A stretch of DNA of 64,000 nt from Plotosus lineatus (GCA_024760905.1 CM045735.1:11862249-11926248), one strand, 5' to 3'; counted from the stretch's first letter, positions 32,177-45,000 are shown. Numbers and translations are program-made. The notes: a model not told the origin generated them from the sequence alone.

Positions 32177-32626
32177 CACTGTGATCCTTCGCTACTCCCT
32201 GCTTCAGTTTCTGTGGCTTCAGTGCGTCATGGGTTTTCCAAAAATATTTTTGAAAAAAAAAAAAAATAATAATAAGCAAATTAAGAAAAAAAAACAGGGA
32301 AAAAAAGTTAGGAGAATACCACAAAACAAGGCCAATTATGCAAAAAAAAAAAAAAAAAAAAACTATATACATTTTTATGTGAGATGCCCATCTGAGTGTG
32401 TACACATGCATCGGTATATATGTATTTATATTTTATTTACATCTTACGCATTATTTTTGAATGTTTGTTATTATAAGCATTTATAGCGTTGAATGTGTAT
32501 TTATTTATATTATATACATGTACGCATTTGTCAGACAGGGGGGGGGGTCCATCCTACTTCACGGAAATCGGTGATCGCATGGGTGGGGGGAGGCGGTCCC
32601 CATTAACTGCGAAAAGTGAGGGATCT
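32177..32626. mobile_element. CAGGGATCCCTC-family MITE, copy 7
   Basis: Starts cactgtgatccttcgctact and ends in gaaaagtgagggatct, opposite orientation to copy 6, which lies only 10 bp away across a TATA stretch. The end runs into (CT)n. Confidence 0.7.
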
Positions 32627-32639
32627 CTCTCTCTCTCAT

Positions 32640-32660
32640 ATTCCGCACACACACACATAC

Positions 32661-32735
<75 letters not shown>

Positions 32736-32744
32736 CACACACAC

Positions 32745-32775
<31 letters not shown>

Positions 32776-32790
32776 TTTTATATATATATA
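32640..32790. repeat. (CA)n(GT)n(TA)n compound microsatellite
   Basis: A run of about 17 GT units followed by TA repeats and CA islands. Confidence 0.93.
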
Positions 32791-33248
32791 TGTATGCACA
32801 CTTTTTTGTAGATTAATAATGTATGACTAATAAAACCAAAAACAAATCCCAAAAAACAATTCTCTCTTTTAATTAACATCTTAACAGGTTTCAAATCTCA
32901 AAGCTTTGTGTGTCAGTCCAAGCTGATCCGATACTAGCCTGTTCTAAATAAACATGCTGCAAGCGTCAATTGCAGAGCATTACGCAATAAGTGAATGCAA
33001 GCTATTGCACCCATGATGGCAAATACATGTGGAAGCTCTGTGCTGTTTCAGTTACAACAGATTTCCGTACAAATCCTATATATAAACCAGATGGTATCCT
33101 CAACAGTTTATCACAAGGTCTCATTATTTCCAGTGCAAAGATAGAGAAACAAACCTATACACACCTAACACCGTGTATATATTTTGGTGACAGTTGTTTT
33201 AAATATCCAGTTCATGGCGATGATGTAGAAAGCTCTTGGAATGTATAA

Positions 33249-33392
33249 TCACTGAACTGTGCTCGCGACCATTTCAGCGCCTTCTGTGGTGCCGCCATCT
33301 TGCTGAGGATCTCCAGGCAGGATGTCTGTGACAGTCTGAATAAGTTCATCTATTTGTTCTTCTGTCAACCGTTCCTCACTCTCTTCTACCAT
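33249..33392 (-). CDS. crcp: CRCP/RPC9 coding exon 6 (stop codon)
   Basis: This exon has 47 codons plus TGA: MVEESEERLTEEQIDELIQT then VTDILPGDPQQDGG, ending ASTVQ. It is close to the human sequence in the E-E-S-E-E-R-L-T-E-E-Q-I block, the C-terminal helix of the HRDC-like domain. The acceptor is GTTCTCAG before ATGGTA, phase 0. An ATTAAA at 32868-32873 (minus) could be the polyadenylation signal. Confidence 0.95.
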   Translation of the reverse strand: MVEESEERLTEEQIDELIQTVTDILPGDPQQDGGTTEGAEMVASTVQ

Positions 33393-33777
33393 CTGAGAAC
33401 GACAAAAAAAAAAAAAGTATACTTAACATATTTAGATACAACAGAACATTCCAGAAATGTACCTCATGGAAGCAAGTTGCATTACAGGTGAAGAGAAACT
33501 TTAAAGTCTTTGTGAAACAGTATTAATTTGTAACCAACTGAATACCCCACCACTTTTTCCCAAAGTATATTTGCACATTGGCAGATAGATGTCCATAACT
33601 ACTGTACATTCAATTGACTTATGTTCACGTTCTCGTGTAACTACATCCCAAGTATGAGCCTTCATTTTTCAACATTTGGTTTCATAAATTAATTAACACC
33701 AGCTTCATTTCATTTACAGCATTTGTCAGACATCCTTATCCAGTGTGACTTACCCCCCCCCAGCAACTATAAATAAC
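33393..33777. other. CRCP intron 5 sequence
   Basis: Bases 33708-33757 (ggcag-like phrase cagacatccttatccagtgt) resemble the 3' end of a widespread fish SINE. Otherwise nothing recognised. Confidence 0.4.
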
Positions 33778-34560
33778 GTATCCGATGCAATAAGCACCCT
33801 GCTCCAATAAGGCCCCCCCGGTTTAGTTTTTTTTTAATCTTGCGTCTAATGTGTACTGGGAGAAAATCGTAGATCAAACTTACTAATTTTACTCGATCAG
33901 TCTCTGTAATGGTAAAATGAAGCGTTCACTGCTTGTAAAAGTGAGTTTACACAGTATTTCAAGACCCCCCTGCCCCTGGGGAATGTCTATGATGTTCATC
34001 AGCAACAACACATTAGATCGTTCTGCCGTGTTTTCAAAAACAGGAAAATATTTTGCTGTGTTCTCTTGGTAAGTGTCCAACAAGATGAACCATTAGAAAC
34101 TGCTACAGCAAACTATGGGATGCTCTGAATAAATGGAGCGATGAGCCAGATATGGACTTATCAGAAAGTGATTCTCCTGCTCACTAACTTTAGCACAATG
34201 TATGAAGTTGACCTTTGTGTTGATTTGTTCAACTTGCCATGTGCTAAAGTTGACATTCATGTTGATTGGCTCGATTTTACATCAGGAAAATATTTAAAGG
34301 AACAGCAGCAGAAGGGAAAATTCAAGGGTCTTTTTTTTTTTATTATGCTGTTTTCTTGTAAGTAATTTGGTTGATAACACAACATGAATAACACAAATAT
34401 GAGTAAAACTCTTTTATTGTTCTGTTATTATTCATGTTTTCCACCTCTATGGTAATAAGCACTTACCGTTCCACTCCGCTGGTAATCATTTTAATAAGCA
34501 CCCACCCACTCCAATTTTTTAAGCGCCATACTCCCCACTATTTGAGAAGCACTGCTCTAT
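33778..34560. mobile_element. Unclassified DNA-transposon-like repeat (ataagcg family), copy 1
   Basis: Its interior matches 63390-64000 over several hundred bases (gtgtactgggag, aaagtgagtttacac, ggtaagtgtc). The ends contain ataagcac(c/g)c motifs in inverted orientation (33790 and 34490), suggesting terminal inverted repeats. No function is recognised. Confidence 0.5.
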
Positions 34561-35429
34561 GGTCACATAAACTGTATTTCAGAACAGACACATTTCCAGT
34601 AAAGTTGCTCTCATTACCATTTTTCTCTGTTGTAATTAAATAAGACATAGCCTGTTAAGAATAAATGTTAACTTGCAGTCATTTGTAAGATTATATAACT
34701 ATGACATCATCTGATAAAATTAGCATATACATCATTTAAAGACACTGGTGGTCTTGTTATTTCAGTAACATTTACATGTAAAGCGATCACCCGGAGAGAA
34801 AGTTAGAAGTGACAGTGTATCTCCCGTATTGTTTTTCTTTCAACTGCCTCTGGATGTTTCGGTGACACCGAGTACAAATGTCCAGCTCAGGTGTCGGTTA
34901 GAGTGGGGATGGCAAGTTCTGGCAGACACGGGGCAGGTGTCTATATTTATAAAACTGTGCTACATTCTATTTCTGCCAATAAGAACCATCAAGTCGTTCA
35001 TATTTACAGCAAGTCCTGAAGTGTTTTATTGTTCTTGTGCCACAGCAACATATTTTTAGTTTCCAATAAATGGCTGGTCTTATATGTATCCCTTTAAGTT
35101 ATATTTACTTTTGGAGAATAACAAGGCAGGATATTCAAAATACAAAATGATTATTATTTTGTGGAAATACATTATAAACTACTACTCCAAATCTCCAAAA
35201 ACACAAGTTGTCAGACTACTGAGAAAGAGTAAAGTACATAGTCCTCAATTCTGTAGACTGTCCAGTGTCAGAAAACTTGTTTTATTAGTCGCTGATAATC
35301 AACATTGCTGACACTGGCGAGTCCTTTCAAATGCATGTTTTTAAACTATTTGTCAAGTTACTTTAATTGCTATAGAAACAATAAAATTTATCACAAATTA
35401 AGAACACAAAAATAAACTTGTAAGTCAAG
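34561..35429. other. CRCP intron 5 sequence, nothing recognised
   Basis: Unique-looking DNA. No missing CRCP exon by phase. Confidence 0.5.
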
Positions 35430-36276
35430 GTAACAGTGTAGTTTGGAAATGAGGGCAAATTACGAGTGTCTTTTATAACAAATTTTCCATGATACGAGCT
35501 TCGATCCCACAACAAAATCTGCTCCATCCAAAGAGAAAAATTTTGATTTACGAGCTCTTTGGGGGAAATGGCTTTTTTGGGCCGATTAGCCTCGTATTCT
35601 TCCGTGCTCCAAGAACGCCTTGTGCAGTACTTCTCAATTATTTTCTGTGACGCCCCCTCTAGGAAGAAAAAAAACATTTCACGCACCCCCAGAACGCAAC
35701 TATAAATAGTGTTTACTGCACTTCATATCGTTCACTTGGTGCTTTTTCCCTACACCATTGCGTGACAATGAGAGCACCACTGCCAACTATTGTAGTGGAT
35801 GTGCAGTTACACTTAAATTCTAGTACAGTATGGCAAAAAAACATGTTCCCCAGGGTCATATGCGACCCCCTGGCATCACATCGCACCCCCCACACCGTTT
35901 TTGTGTGTGTGTATGTGTGTGTGTGCGCATACACCTCGTCTCTACCATGTGTGTGCGTTTGTGTCAGCTTATCAGCGTGAACAGGATTAAATATAACATT
36001 TAACATACGGTTTCTCTTCTTTGTTCTTGCTTTATTATTAATGTTAATGTACATGTATTATTATTATGAAATATGTATTGTTTTAACATGTTTATCTTTA
36101 ATATATTAGGTGAAATATTCGTGTTTGTGGCAGGTTATATGAGTTTGGGAGGGGGTAGGAATAAATTAATTGGTTTTCTATTATTACCTATGGGAATTTT
36201 TGTTTTATCTAACAAATATTTGGACTTACTAATTTAATATGTTCCGAGGACAAGCTCGTAAGTCAAGGTCCCACTG
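35430..36276. mobile_element. Non-autonomous mariner/Tigger-like element, copy 2
   Basis: It matches the element at 220-923 in reverse (catgatacgagcttcgatc, tgcttttt/caccattg region). The right end is the complement of CAGTGGGACCTTGACTTACG followed by TA. The left end is degraded. Confidence 0.65.
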
Positions 36277-36562
36277 TATTCTAATAGAACATTATTCAGA
36301 ACTTCTAACCATTCAGAACTGAGCATTTAAATCAATGGCCCAAACTTTCCATCACATGATTCCCTTTCAAACTGAACAACCTAATTTCCAAAACTGTTAA
36401 AATCATCACTCTGTTATACAGATTGCAGGACCTGCTAGAAGGCAAAAAAAAACCCTGATGTTTTATAATTTATAGTACAGAGCAAATGCAAGATGACCTT
36501 CTATTCAGACTGAGTCAAGAAAATGCACAAATTACAAGGCACAGAAGAAATCAAAACCTGAC

Positions 36563-36620
36563 CAGTTGGATCTCAACAGCCGTCTGTGGTCTGTGGTTCA
36601 GAAGCTGCAGTTTCTCTGCT
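36563..36620 (-). CDS. crcp: CRCP/RPC9 coding exon 5
   Basis: This 58-bp exon completes Lys80 and adds 19 codons, AEKLQLLNHRPQTAVEIQL, identical to human at 18 of 19 positions from memory. The acceptor is CTTTGCAG before AGCAGAG. The donor is GTCAGG, a weak GT site, but the phase 0 join to exon 6 is exact. Confidence 0.95.
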
Positions 36621-38018
36621 CTGCAAAGAAAGAAAGAAAATGTAGGATAAGGTAATGTATGAGGAAATTAATCCGAGATGAAAATAAAAAAAAAACGGGT
36701 TGTACACTCGTGTGTCATGCAGTTTTGCTGGCGACACACAAAAAATATAAATAAAATATATAATAAATTAATAAACACTTCATCCAGAGACATTACAAAT
36801 ACAAAAAAAAAGTGTGTGTGTGTGTGTTGGACAGGACAATTCTCAAAAATGTACAACTCTGGGCAGGAGAACATTTCTTTGTTTAAACAGTCTGTGTTAA
36901 GTGAGAACGTTTGCACATCACAGTCCTACATTTATGTTCTTTACTCGCTTATATTGCCAGGGTTTGTGAATTTTCATCTCTCTATTCCCCAGATAAAGTC
37001 AAATGAAGTCAGATAATGTTAACAGGACATTAAAGTATCTTAACCACTACAGAAAAATGTAACAGCACACATGGGGAATCATTTCTCCTTCAATGAACCG
37101 GCTCTTCTTACATCTAAAATTTCCTCATGTGTGATCTGACTGCCGAAAAAGAAAAACAAAATCAAACTTCAGGTTTATTTTATCGCTGTAGCAATGGCTC
37201 AGCAGTATTAAATACTGTACTACATAAATACTAGCCTCTGTAAAAAAAAAAAAATTGTGAAGCTTACAGTGCACAGTAATCAAATACAGCAAAAATAGCC
37301 ATTTAAGTTATGATATGAAATGATATGAAATTTACTGTTGGGGTAAAAGGGGTAATATGGGCCACTGGGTAATATGGGCCACCTCTAGACTATAAACCAA
37401 TGAAGTAGAGGAAAAAAATAGACTGCTCACATGCCTCTTTCAAGTGGTAATTCAGAAAAAAACATTGCATTGGGTACTATTTCACTTGAAAGTTCATCAT
37501 TTGGCGTCCTTACAGTTGTACTTTATGACACATAACAACATCAAATTTAATTGGAATATGTTAGGTTTAGCTTTTTTGGTGTTAATATGGTTAATTCATG
37601 TTGCGCTGTTGGCTGTCAAAACCGTGTAGGCGGTTGCAAAGAAGTAACTTTTCACTGGTAAATGTGTTTCAGTTGAACCTTCATTAGGCCGTAGGCTTGA
37701 AGCTAAGTAACATTACTTACCCTGAAATTCATGAATGACTACTTTTTATTATCAGCCCCAGTGTAACAAGCATGTATGTAACTGGTCTGTAACTGGTCAC
37801 TGGGGTGCAGCTAGCATTGAGCTACCATAGCATATTAGCTGAGGATAGGAGTTGAGCGTGCTCAATTGTACACGCCCGAAGACTCCGATCTCATAGCTGT
37901 AGTAGGGTCGACTGGTCAGAGACAAGCAGAGTGCAAACCATGAACAAACAAAACAACAAATAAAACAAATTAAAACGAACAAAGAAACAATTTGACTCCG
38001 AGAACTCCGCGACGTCGC
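36621..38018. other. CRCP intron 4, left part
   Basis: Unique-looking AT-rich DNA with a short (GT)n at about 36813-36827. No gene is supported. Confidence 0.5.
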
Positions 38019-38026
38019 CCTCTAGG

Positions 38027-39082
38027 TAGGGATGTCATTGACAATCGGAATATCGATATATCGCCGATATAATTGTATCGATCGATCGATAATCGATACC
38101 TATAAAAGGGATATCGATAATTCTAATGTTATAGCTTTCCTGTGTTCATGACAGCGTCTGTAGTAAATGCCATTTTCAATGACACCCCGAGTAACTGATA
38201 CGTCCCGCCTCTCTGTATGGTAAAAGGTACGTCCCTGCTTCTAGTGTGCCGTCAGAGCGCGTGTTCTCAACAGCACGGAACATTTTGAACAAGAAGAGAC
38301 ACTTATCACCGGATAATGCAGATCTGTGCATCTTCTGAATCTATACATCTATTTTCGATTCACGTCACTGTGACACGCAGCGGAGAGCCAATCCTTTCTG
38401 TGGGCGGGTCCGATAGCTTCAAACTCCAATTTTATTGTATTATAACAACAGCTACAAACTGCGCATGTTGAGTAGAGATAAATTTCCCTCGTTTTGATCG
38501 GCTCATTTCCACGAAGCCAAGCACAGCTGGCAAGCAAACACAAATGGACAGACATGGAAAAACTTCAACCCGCAGAGCAGCTGATTGCCAAAACTTGGGA
38601 TGCGCTTCCTGTCACATAAACACTGCAGCGTGTGAGTCCAATAAAATTAGAGTTTCAAGGTGTCGGGCTCGCCCACACAGAAAGGATTGGCTCTCAGCTT
38701 CGTGCCACAGTGACGTGGCATTGAAAATAGATGAATAGATTTGCTCTGAGCAGTTATAAAGTGAAGCTGTACCATCTCCTGCTTGGCCTTTTAAAATGCT
38801 GGCGCTGCCGGCAGCGCAAACAACTGTCGTACGCAACACTCGCACTGCAATGCTATGAATCATGCTTCACCACTTTTGCGGTCGCAAAGGCGATCAGACG
38901 AAACTCGCATAGGTTGTAAGTTGACGACTCACTGTGTTCAATGCATTATACAAACTACTGTAATATATCTTAGTCTGTTCTATTTAATGCATTTATGGAA
39001 CAGTACAGCAATATTCCAATGTATCGGAAATTTTTTTTACCAATATATCGATACCAATAATAGGTTTTCAATGACACCCCTA
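38027..39082. mobile_element. Non-autonomous hAT element with 8-bp TSD
   Basis: The terminal repeats TAGGGATGTCATTGA and (complement) TAGGGGTGTCATTGA flank 1,056 bp. The 8-bp duplication CCTCTAGG lies at 38019-38026 and 39083-39090, the hAT signature length. No transposase. An internal inverted repeat of about 90 bp (38346-38450 against 38640-38720) is centred on acagaaaggattggctct. Confidence 0.88.
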
Positions 39083-39387
39083 CCTCTAGGCAGTGCCATC
39101 TTGGAGACGTCACGTTCAATGCAAAAAGTTTAAAAATTTAAAACCGCATCAATTATTCAAGGATTTTCGGGATCCGCGGATTAGGGGAGGAGCGTAACCC
39201 CCGCGAATAATGGGAGCTTACTGTACAATACTATAGCACAAGTTGCATGTGATGTACATCATAGTGCTCATCAGCAGAAGGCAGGCAAACCACTCAGTAG
39301 TGAAACCTTTCAAATTCCAATTTAAACCTAAATAGGTGTGGAATTGATGAAAGATGACGTGTGAAGAAAAGGAGGTCCTGTACTCAC

Positions 39388-39482
39388 TTGGTGAGCTTGT
39401 GCGGAAGCATTGCATTAAGAAAGTCTTTCACTCCCGCAGGACTCTGGTGAGCACATGGTGTCTTGGAGAGATATTTAAGAGT
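39388..39482 (-). CDS. crcp: CRCP/RPC9 coding exon 4
   Basis: 31 codons plus two bases of Lys80: TLKYLSKTPCAHQSPAGVKD then FLNAMLPHKLT. Acceptor CTAAATAG before ACTCTT, donor GTGAGT. The T-L-K-Y-x-S-K-T-P-C block is the conserved core. Confidence 0.95.
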
Positions 39483-39587
39483 CTATTTAGAAAAAAAAAA
39501 CAAAAAAAAAAAACAAAGGCAAAACAAAATCAACATAGAAATTAAAAAAGTTTATTTTACATTATTAAAATATACCAATATGTATAT

Positions 39588-39945
39588 ACTGTACACCAAT
39601 CAGCCATAATATTAAACCCATCATAACATTAAAGCGGATAATATTAAAGCGCATTATTGTGGAGGCCCTACTTGAGTCACCAAAATGGCTCTCTGGCCTC
39701 CACAATTATCTGATCTAAATTCAATACAAGCAATAAAAACTTACACTTACAGTAAAAAAAATTATGCAAGATTTGTTACATGAATGTGCAGCTCACAAAT
39801 GTGCAATTACAACATTCTGGAAAAAAATGTTTCCAGGATCTTGTGGAATTCATGCCATAAAACATGAAGGATGCAAAGATAGATTATTACTGCCACAGTA
39901 ATAAGACGGCATTCCTAATAAAATGGACAATTAGTGTCAAAGCTT
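39588..39945. mobile_element. Degenerate DNA-transposon relic
   Basis: The left phrase caccaatcagccataatatt and the right phrase ttcctaataaaatggacaa resemble the two ends of a repeat common in fish. The centre is scrambled. Class uncertain. Confidence 0.35.
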
Positions 39946-40159
39946 CTCCTTCAAACACCTCATGGTTTACATCAGGTGTGACCAACCCGCGGCTTCCGAG
40001 CTCTTTGGGGTAACACAGTAAAAAATGTGGCTCTTGGCCTCTGACTGGATGGCCACCCCTGGTTTATATAGACTACCAGGATGGTAAAATCTAAATACAA
40101 ACTACAATTGCTATTTTACAAATCGGACATGATGTTAAGAGATCATAGTGGTGCACTGG

Positions 40160-40420
40160 TCAGCACATGCACCTCACAGCAAGAAGGTTCCAGGTTCAAG
40201 TGTTTCTGTGTGGAATTTGCATGGGGATTGCACATCAGGTGAATTAACCTTTCTAACTTGCCCCTAGGTCGGAGTATAAGTGTGGAAAGTCATGTTGCTC
40301 CCCTGCAATGGTTTAGCTAGCTGTTCAGAGTGTAACCTGCCTTCACCCAGTGTTGGCTGAAATGGGCACAGTCTCCACTTGACCATAATAGGATTAAGCT
40401 GCTCAGCAAATGAGTGCAAG
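40160..40420 (+). mobile_element. Mermaid-like SINE, diverged copy in CRCP intron 3
   Basis: cacctcacagcaagaaggtt, gtttctgtgtggaatttgca and taataggattaagctgctca match the family in sense order. Confidence 0.6.
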
Positions 40421-40530
40421 TCGCTAAACATTACCTGGTGTAAATTATTAGCAATGAAATATTCAGTAGACTACTAAAGCATCAAAGGAAAAACAAAGAT
40501 AATGAATTTACCATTAGTTTCATAACTAAC

Positions 40531-40629
40531 CTCATACATTATAGTGTTAAGGTTCTGCTGTCCAGTAATGTGTTTGTTTTTAACGCTCTCTTTCCTCTTT
40601 TCTTTCAACTCCATCAGCAGCTGATACAC
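40531..40629 (-). CDS. crcp: CRCP/RPC9 coding exon 3
   Basis: Exactly 33 codons, phase 0 at both ends: VYQLLMELKEKRKESVKNKH then ITGQQNLNTIMYE. Acceptor ATATAAG before GTGTAT, donor GTTAGT. This is the first half of the HRDC-like domain. Confidence 0.95.
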
Positions 40630-40792
40630 CTTATATGATCAACATTCAAAAAAACATCACATCAGAAATAGTTTTCCACTGTATCCAAATAACACCCTTA
40701 TATACAGTGCCAATAAAAAAAAATAATCACATACACTACATTTATAAACAAACAATAGTACAGTATACATAGGTCAATACATTTCCACTGAC

Positions 40793-40829
40793 CTCATAAT
40801 TGCTGAGCATAGCAGCATTAGAGTCTCTT
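40793..40829 (-). CDS. crcp: CRCP/RPC9 coding exon 2
   Basis: 37 bp: one base of Val3 and 12 codons RDSNAAMLSNYE (human KDANSALLSNYE). Acceptor TACTGCAG before AAGAGA, donor GTCAGT. Confidence 0.93.
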
Positions 40830-41056
40830 CTGCAGTACAGAGAAGAAAACATTTCAAAATAAATTACCATGAATATGATGATAAAAAATTATTATTATGA
40901 TTATTCTTCAGAGAAATTGCAACTTTTTTTAAATGAGAAACAGATCAAGTCACTTCATGGTATGGCATGGATTTTGTGTGTTGTGTTTGGAACTGCACAG
41001 ATAAATAGAATTCAAATTATAAACATGTATATGCTTTAGACAACCTTGCTTTTAAT

Positions 41057-41094
<38 letters not shown>

Positions 41095-41461
41095 AACGGT
41101 TTGATCATGAGAATAACTAAACAAGCCACTGTCCGCTATCAAGTCAGGTTCATTATCTGTGACAGGAAAGACTCCACAGAAAAATCGCTGAATACTCAAA
41201 CATTAAAAAAAAACTGGAGCCAAAAAAAGACGCACGTGAGAGTTTCATAAATCTGGGACGGTAGAAGCTAGCATTTAATCTTCTACCGTTGTTGTCACCT
41301 AGCATGTGTATCTTGTGTTATTTTATCACCTATCTTTTTTCACAAGTTTAACATAATCCCAGTACATCGATATGTTCATCTGGACGAATATAATCAGGGG
41401 AAAAAAGAAAATGAACACGTTTAAATCACTAATTTAGAATAAAATAAAACTCGTTTCTTAC

Positions 41462-41469
41462 ACTTCCAT
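41462..41469 (-). CDS. crcp: CRCP/RPC9 coding exon 1 (start codon); gene-level note
   Basis: Only eight coding bases, ATGGAAGT, precede donor GTAAGA. The phase joins exon 2 to give M-E-V-R-D, as in human M-E-V-K-D. Six exons (8-37-99-95-58-144 bp) encode 146 residues, against 148 in human. CRCP is the C17/RPC9 subunit of RNA polymerase III, which pairs with C25/RPC8 in the stalk that recruits initiation factors in the nucleus. It was also described as the CGRP receptor component protein. The gene is intact and points away from ASL. Introns 4 and 5 (2.8 and 3.2 kb) carry a hAT element and MITEs. Confidence 0.92.
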
Positions 41470-41560
41470 CCCGATTATCTTCACGGGTGCACCCCTGTAA
41501 AGAAGTCGACCGGAAACATTACCTCAAGCTCTAAGTTCCTACTAGGGAAAAGCCGTGGTT
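41470..41560 (-). promoter_or_regulatory. CRCP 5' UTR/core promoter with ETS-type site
   Basis: The minus strand upstream of the ATG has TTTCCGGT (41508-41515), a consensus ETS/GABP half-site common in housekeeping promoters, about 45 bp from the start codon. There is no TATA box. The transcription start is not known. Confidence 0.4.
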
Positions 41561-42033
41561 CTTGTTTTTTTCCTCTGCAATTTTAAATATGTTTATCTGC
41601 AATTATGATTACTACCACTACTACTACTACTATTTATTTATTTATTTTATTATCACTTCATCATCACTCCCCTTCATCATCACTCCTCTCCATTGGACCC
41701 CTTCATCATCAAGTCTCTCCCTGTTCCTCATTACTTTTAATCGCCACTCTTCATCACCCCTCTTCATCATTGCTCTTCTTCATCACTCATCTTCCTCTTC
41801 ACTCCTGGTCATCTTCATCTTCATTTTTTGGAAAGATTATTTATACAATTCTCCCCAACCTCCTCTTAAATTACTTACCATCACAAATACTTTGTTCATT
41901 GGTATTACAGTATTTATCAAATTTTATATTATTTTCAAAGTGAATACAATTTGTTTGTGTGTGACTGTCAGTGCCAAGAGGAAGAAAAGACAAGCGATTG
42001 TGAGGAAAAAGGATGTTGGTCTGACAGCCGAGC
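41561..42033. other. Spacer between CRCP and the LINE
   Basis: Pyrimidine-rich region with irregular ttcatcatcac repeats (41650-41820). No gene is supported. Confidence 0.6.
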
Positions 42034-42050
42034 ACCTTGCTTAAATTAGC

Positions 42051-45000
42051 AAATGCAGCCATGAGGTGGAGGGGGGGCACTAACCAGTGTCTCTCCCCCT
42101 CATGCCGGTCCCAAGCCTGGAGAAATGCAGAGGGTTGTGTCAGGAAGGGCATCCGACGTAAAACCAATGCCAAACATTTATGATGCAAATCAGAAGTATT
42201 ACCCCCATACCGGATCAGTCGAGGCCCGGGTTAACAACAACCGCCATCAGTGCTGTCAATCAACAGGGTGCTGATGGAAATTGGACTACTGTTGGTCGAA
42301 GACGTCGAAGAAGGAGAGGTGGGAGGCGTGTCTGTAGGCAGAGAGAGACGAGGAAAGGCATGAGTCTAGGACTGAGAGTGGGGACTTTGAATGTTGGAAC
42401 TATGCAAAGAAAAGGTAGAGAGCTGGCTGACATGATGCAGAGGAGGAAGGTGGATATACTGTGTGTTCAGGAGACCAGGTGGAAAGGTAGCAAAGCTAAA
42501 AGCTTAGGAGCAGGGTTTAAGCTATTTTATCACGGTGTGGATGGGAAGAGAAATGGAGTAGGAGTCATCTTGAAGGAGGAGTTTGTCAGGAATGTTCTAG
42601 AAGTGAAAAGAGTGTCAGACAGAGTGATGAGTCTCAAGTTAGAAATTGAAGGTGTAATGCTCAATGTTGTTAGTGCTTATGCCCCACAGACAGGATGTGA
42701 GCTAGAAGAGAAGGAGAGATTCTGGAGTGACATAGATGAAGTGATGCAGAATACCCCCAGAGGTGAAAGAGTGGTCATTGGTGCAGACTTCAATGGACAT
42801 GTTGGTACAGGCAACAGAGGGGACGAGGAAGTGATGGGCAGGTTTGGTATCCAGGACAGGAACGCAGAAGGACAGATGTTGATAGATTTTGCAAAAAGGA
42901 TTGAAATGGCTTTGGTGAATACTTTCTTCCAGAAGAAACCGGAGCATAGGGTGACTTATAAAAGCGGAGGTAGGAGCACACAGGTAGACTACATCTTCTG
43001 TAGGCGATGTAATTTGAAGGAAGTCAGTGACTGCAAAGTCATCATGGGTGAGAGTGTTGCCAAACAGCATAGGATGGTGGTGTGCAGGATGACTCTGATG
43101 GTGAGAAAGGTGAAAAAGGCAAAGGCAGAGCAGAAGACAAAGTGGTGGAAGCTGAAAAAGGAAGAGTGTCGTGTTGTCTTCAAGGAGGAGTTGAAACAGG
43201 CTTTGGGTGGCCAGGAAGTGCTTCCAAATGACTGGACAACCACAGCAAATGTGATCAGGGACACAGGTAGGAGAGTACTTGGTGTGTCCTCTGGAAGGAA
43301 AGTAGATAAGGAGACTAGGTGGTGGAATGAGGAAGTGCAGGAGTGTGTACAAAGGAAGAGGTTAGCTAAGAAGAAGTGGGACATTGAGAGGACCGAAGAG
43401 AGTAAACAGGAGTACAGGGAGACACAGCGTAAGGCAAAAGTAGCAGTGGCTAAGGCCAAACAGAGGGCGTATGATGACTTGTATGATAGGTTGGATAGTA
43501 AAGAGGGAGAAAATGATCTATACAGGTTGGCACAGCAGAGAAATAGAGATGGGGAAGGACATACAGCAAGTTATATTGAGAAAGGACAGAGAGGGAAATG
43601 TATTGACTGATGACAGAAGTGTGCTGGGAAGATGGAAAGAGTACTTTGAAGAGCTGATGAATGAGGAAAATGAGAGAGAAAAAAGAGTAGAAGAGGTGAC
43701 CACTGAGGAGCAGGACGTAGCAAAGATCAGTAAGGGTGAAGTGAGAAGGGCATTGAAGAGGATGAGGAATGGAAAGGCAGTTGGTCCTGATGATATACCT
43801 GTGGAGGTATGGAAGTGTCTAGGAGAGGTAGCAGTAGATTTTCTGACAAGAACATTCAACAAGGTACTAGAGAGTGAGCAGATGCCGGAGGAGTGGAGGA
43901 GAAGTGTGCTGGTGCCCATTTTTAAGAACAAGGGAGGCGTGCAGAGTTGCAGCAACTACAGAGGGATAAAGTTGATGAGCCATACGATGAAGTTATGGGA
44001 AAGAATAGTGGAAGCTAGACTAAGGGCAGAGGTCAGCATTTGTGAACAACAGTTTGGTTTCATGCCAAGAAAGAGCACCACAGATGCAATGTTTGCTTTG
44101 AGGATGTTAATAGAGAAGTACAGAGAAGGTCAGAGGGAGCTACATTGTGCCTTTGTGGATCTGGAAAAAGCATATGACAGGGTGCCAAGAGAAGAACTGT
44201 GGTATTGCATGAGGAAGTCTGGAGTGGCAGAGAAGTATGTTAGAGTGGTGCAGGACATGTATGAGAGATGTAAGACAGTGGTGAGGTGTGCTGTCAGTGT
44301 GACCGACGAATTCAAGGTGGAGGTGGGACTGCATTAAGGGTCAGCTCTGAGCCCCTTCTTGTTTTCTATGGTGATGGACAGGCTGACAGACGAGGTGAGA
44401 CAAGAATCTCCATGGACTATAATGTTTGCAGATGACATCGTGATCTGTAGTGAGAGCAGAGGACAAGTGCAGAAAAATCTAGAGAGGTGGAGGTATGCCC
44501 TGGAAAGGAGAGGAATGAAGGTTAGCCTCAGAAAATCAGAATACATGTGTGTGAATGAGAAGGACCCAGGAGGAACGGTGATGTTACAGGGAGCAGAGAT
44601 AACGAAGGTGGAGGATTTTAAGTACTTAGGCCCAACAATCCAGAGCAATGGAGAGTGTGGAAAAGAGGTGAAGAAGCGTGTGCAGGCAGGCTGGAATAGT
44701 TGGAGAAAAGTGTCCGGTGTGATGTGCGATAGGAGAGTGTCAGCAAGAATGAAGGGAAAAGTGTACAAGACGGTGGTGAGGCCAGCGATGTTGTATGGAT
44801 TAGAAACAGTGGCGCTGAGGAAAAGGTAGGAGGCAGAGCTGGAGGTAGCGGAGATGAAAATGTTGAGGTTCTCTCTGGGAGTAACGAGGATGGATAGGAT
44901 CAGAAATGAGTATATCAGATGGACAGCCCACGTAACATGTTTTGGAGACAAAGTCAGAGAGGATAGATTGAGATGGTTTGGACATGTACAGAGGAGGGAT

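Noticed and set aside
42702..43459. Minus-strand frames of 216 and 156 codons
   Set aside because: They are antisense shadows of the LINE endonuclease/RT frame, with no homology on the minus strand.
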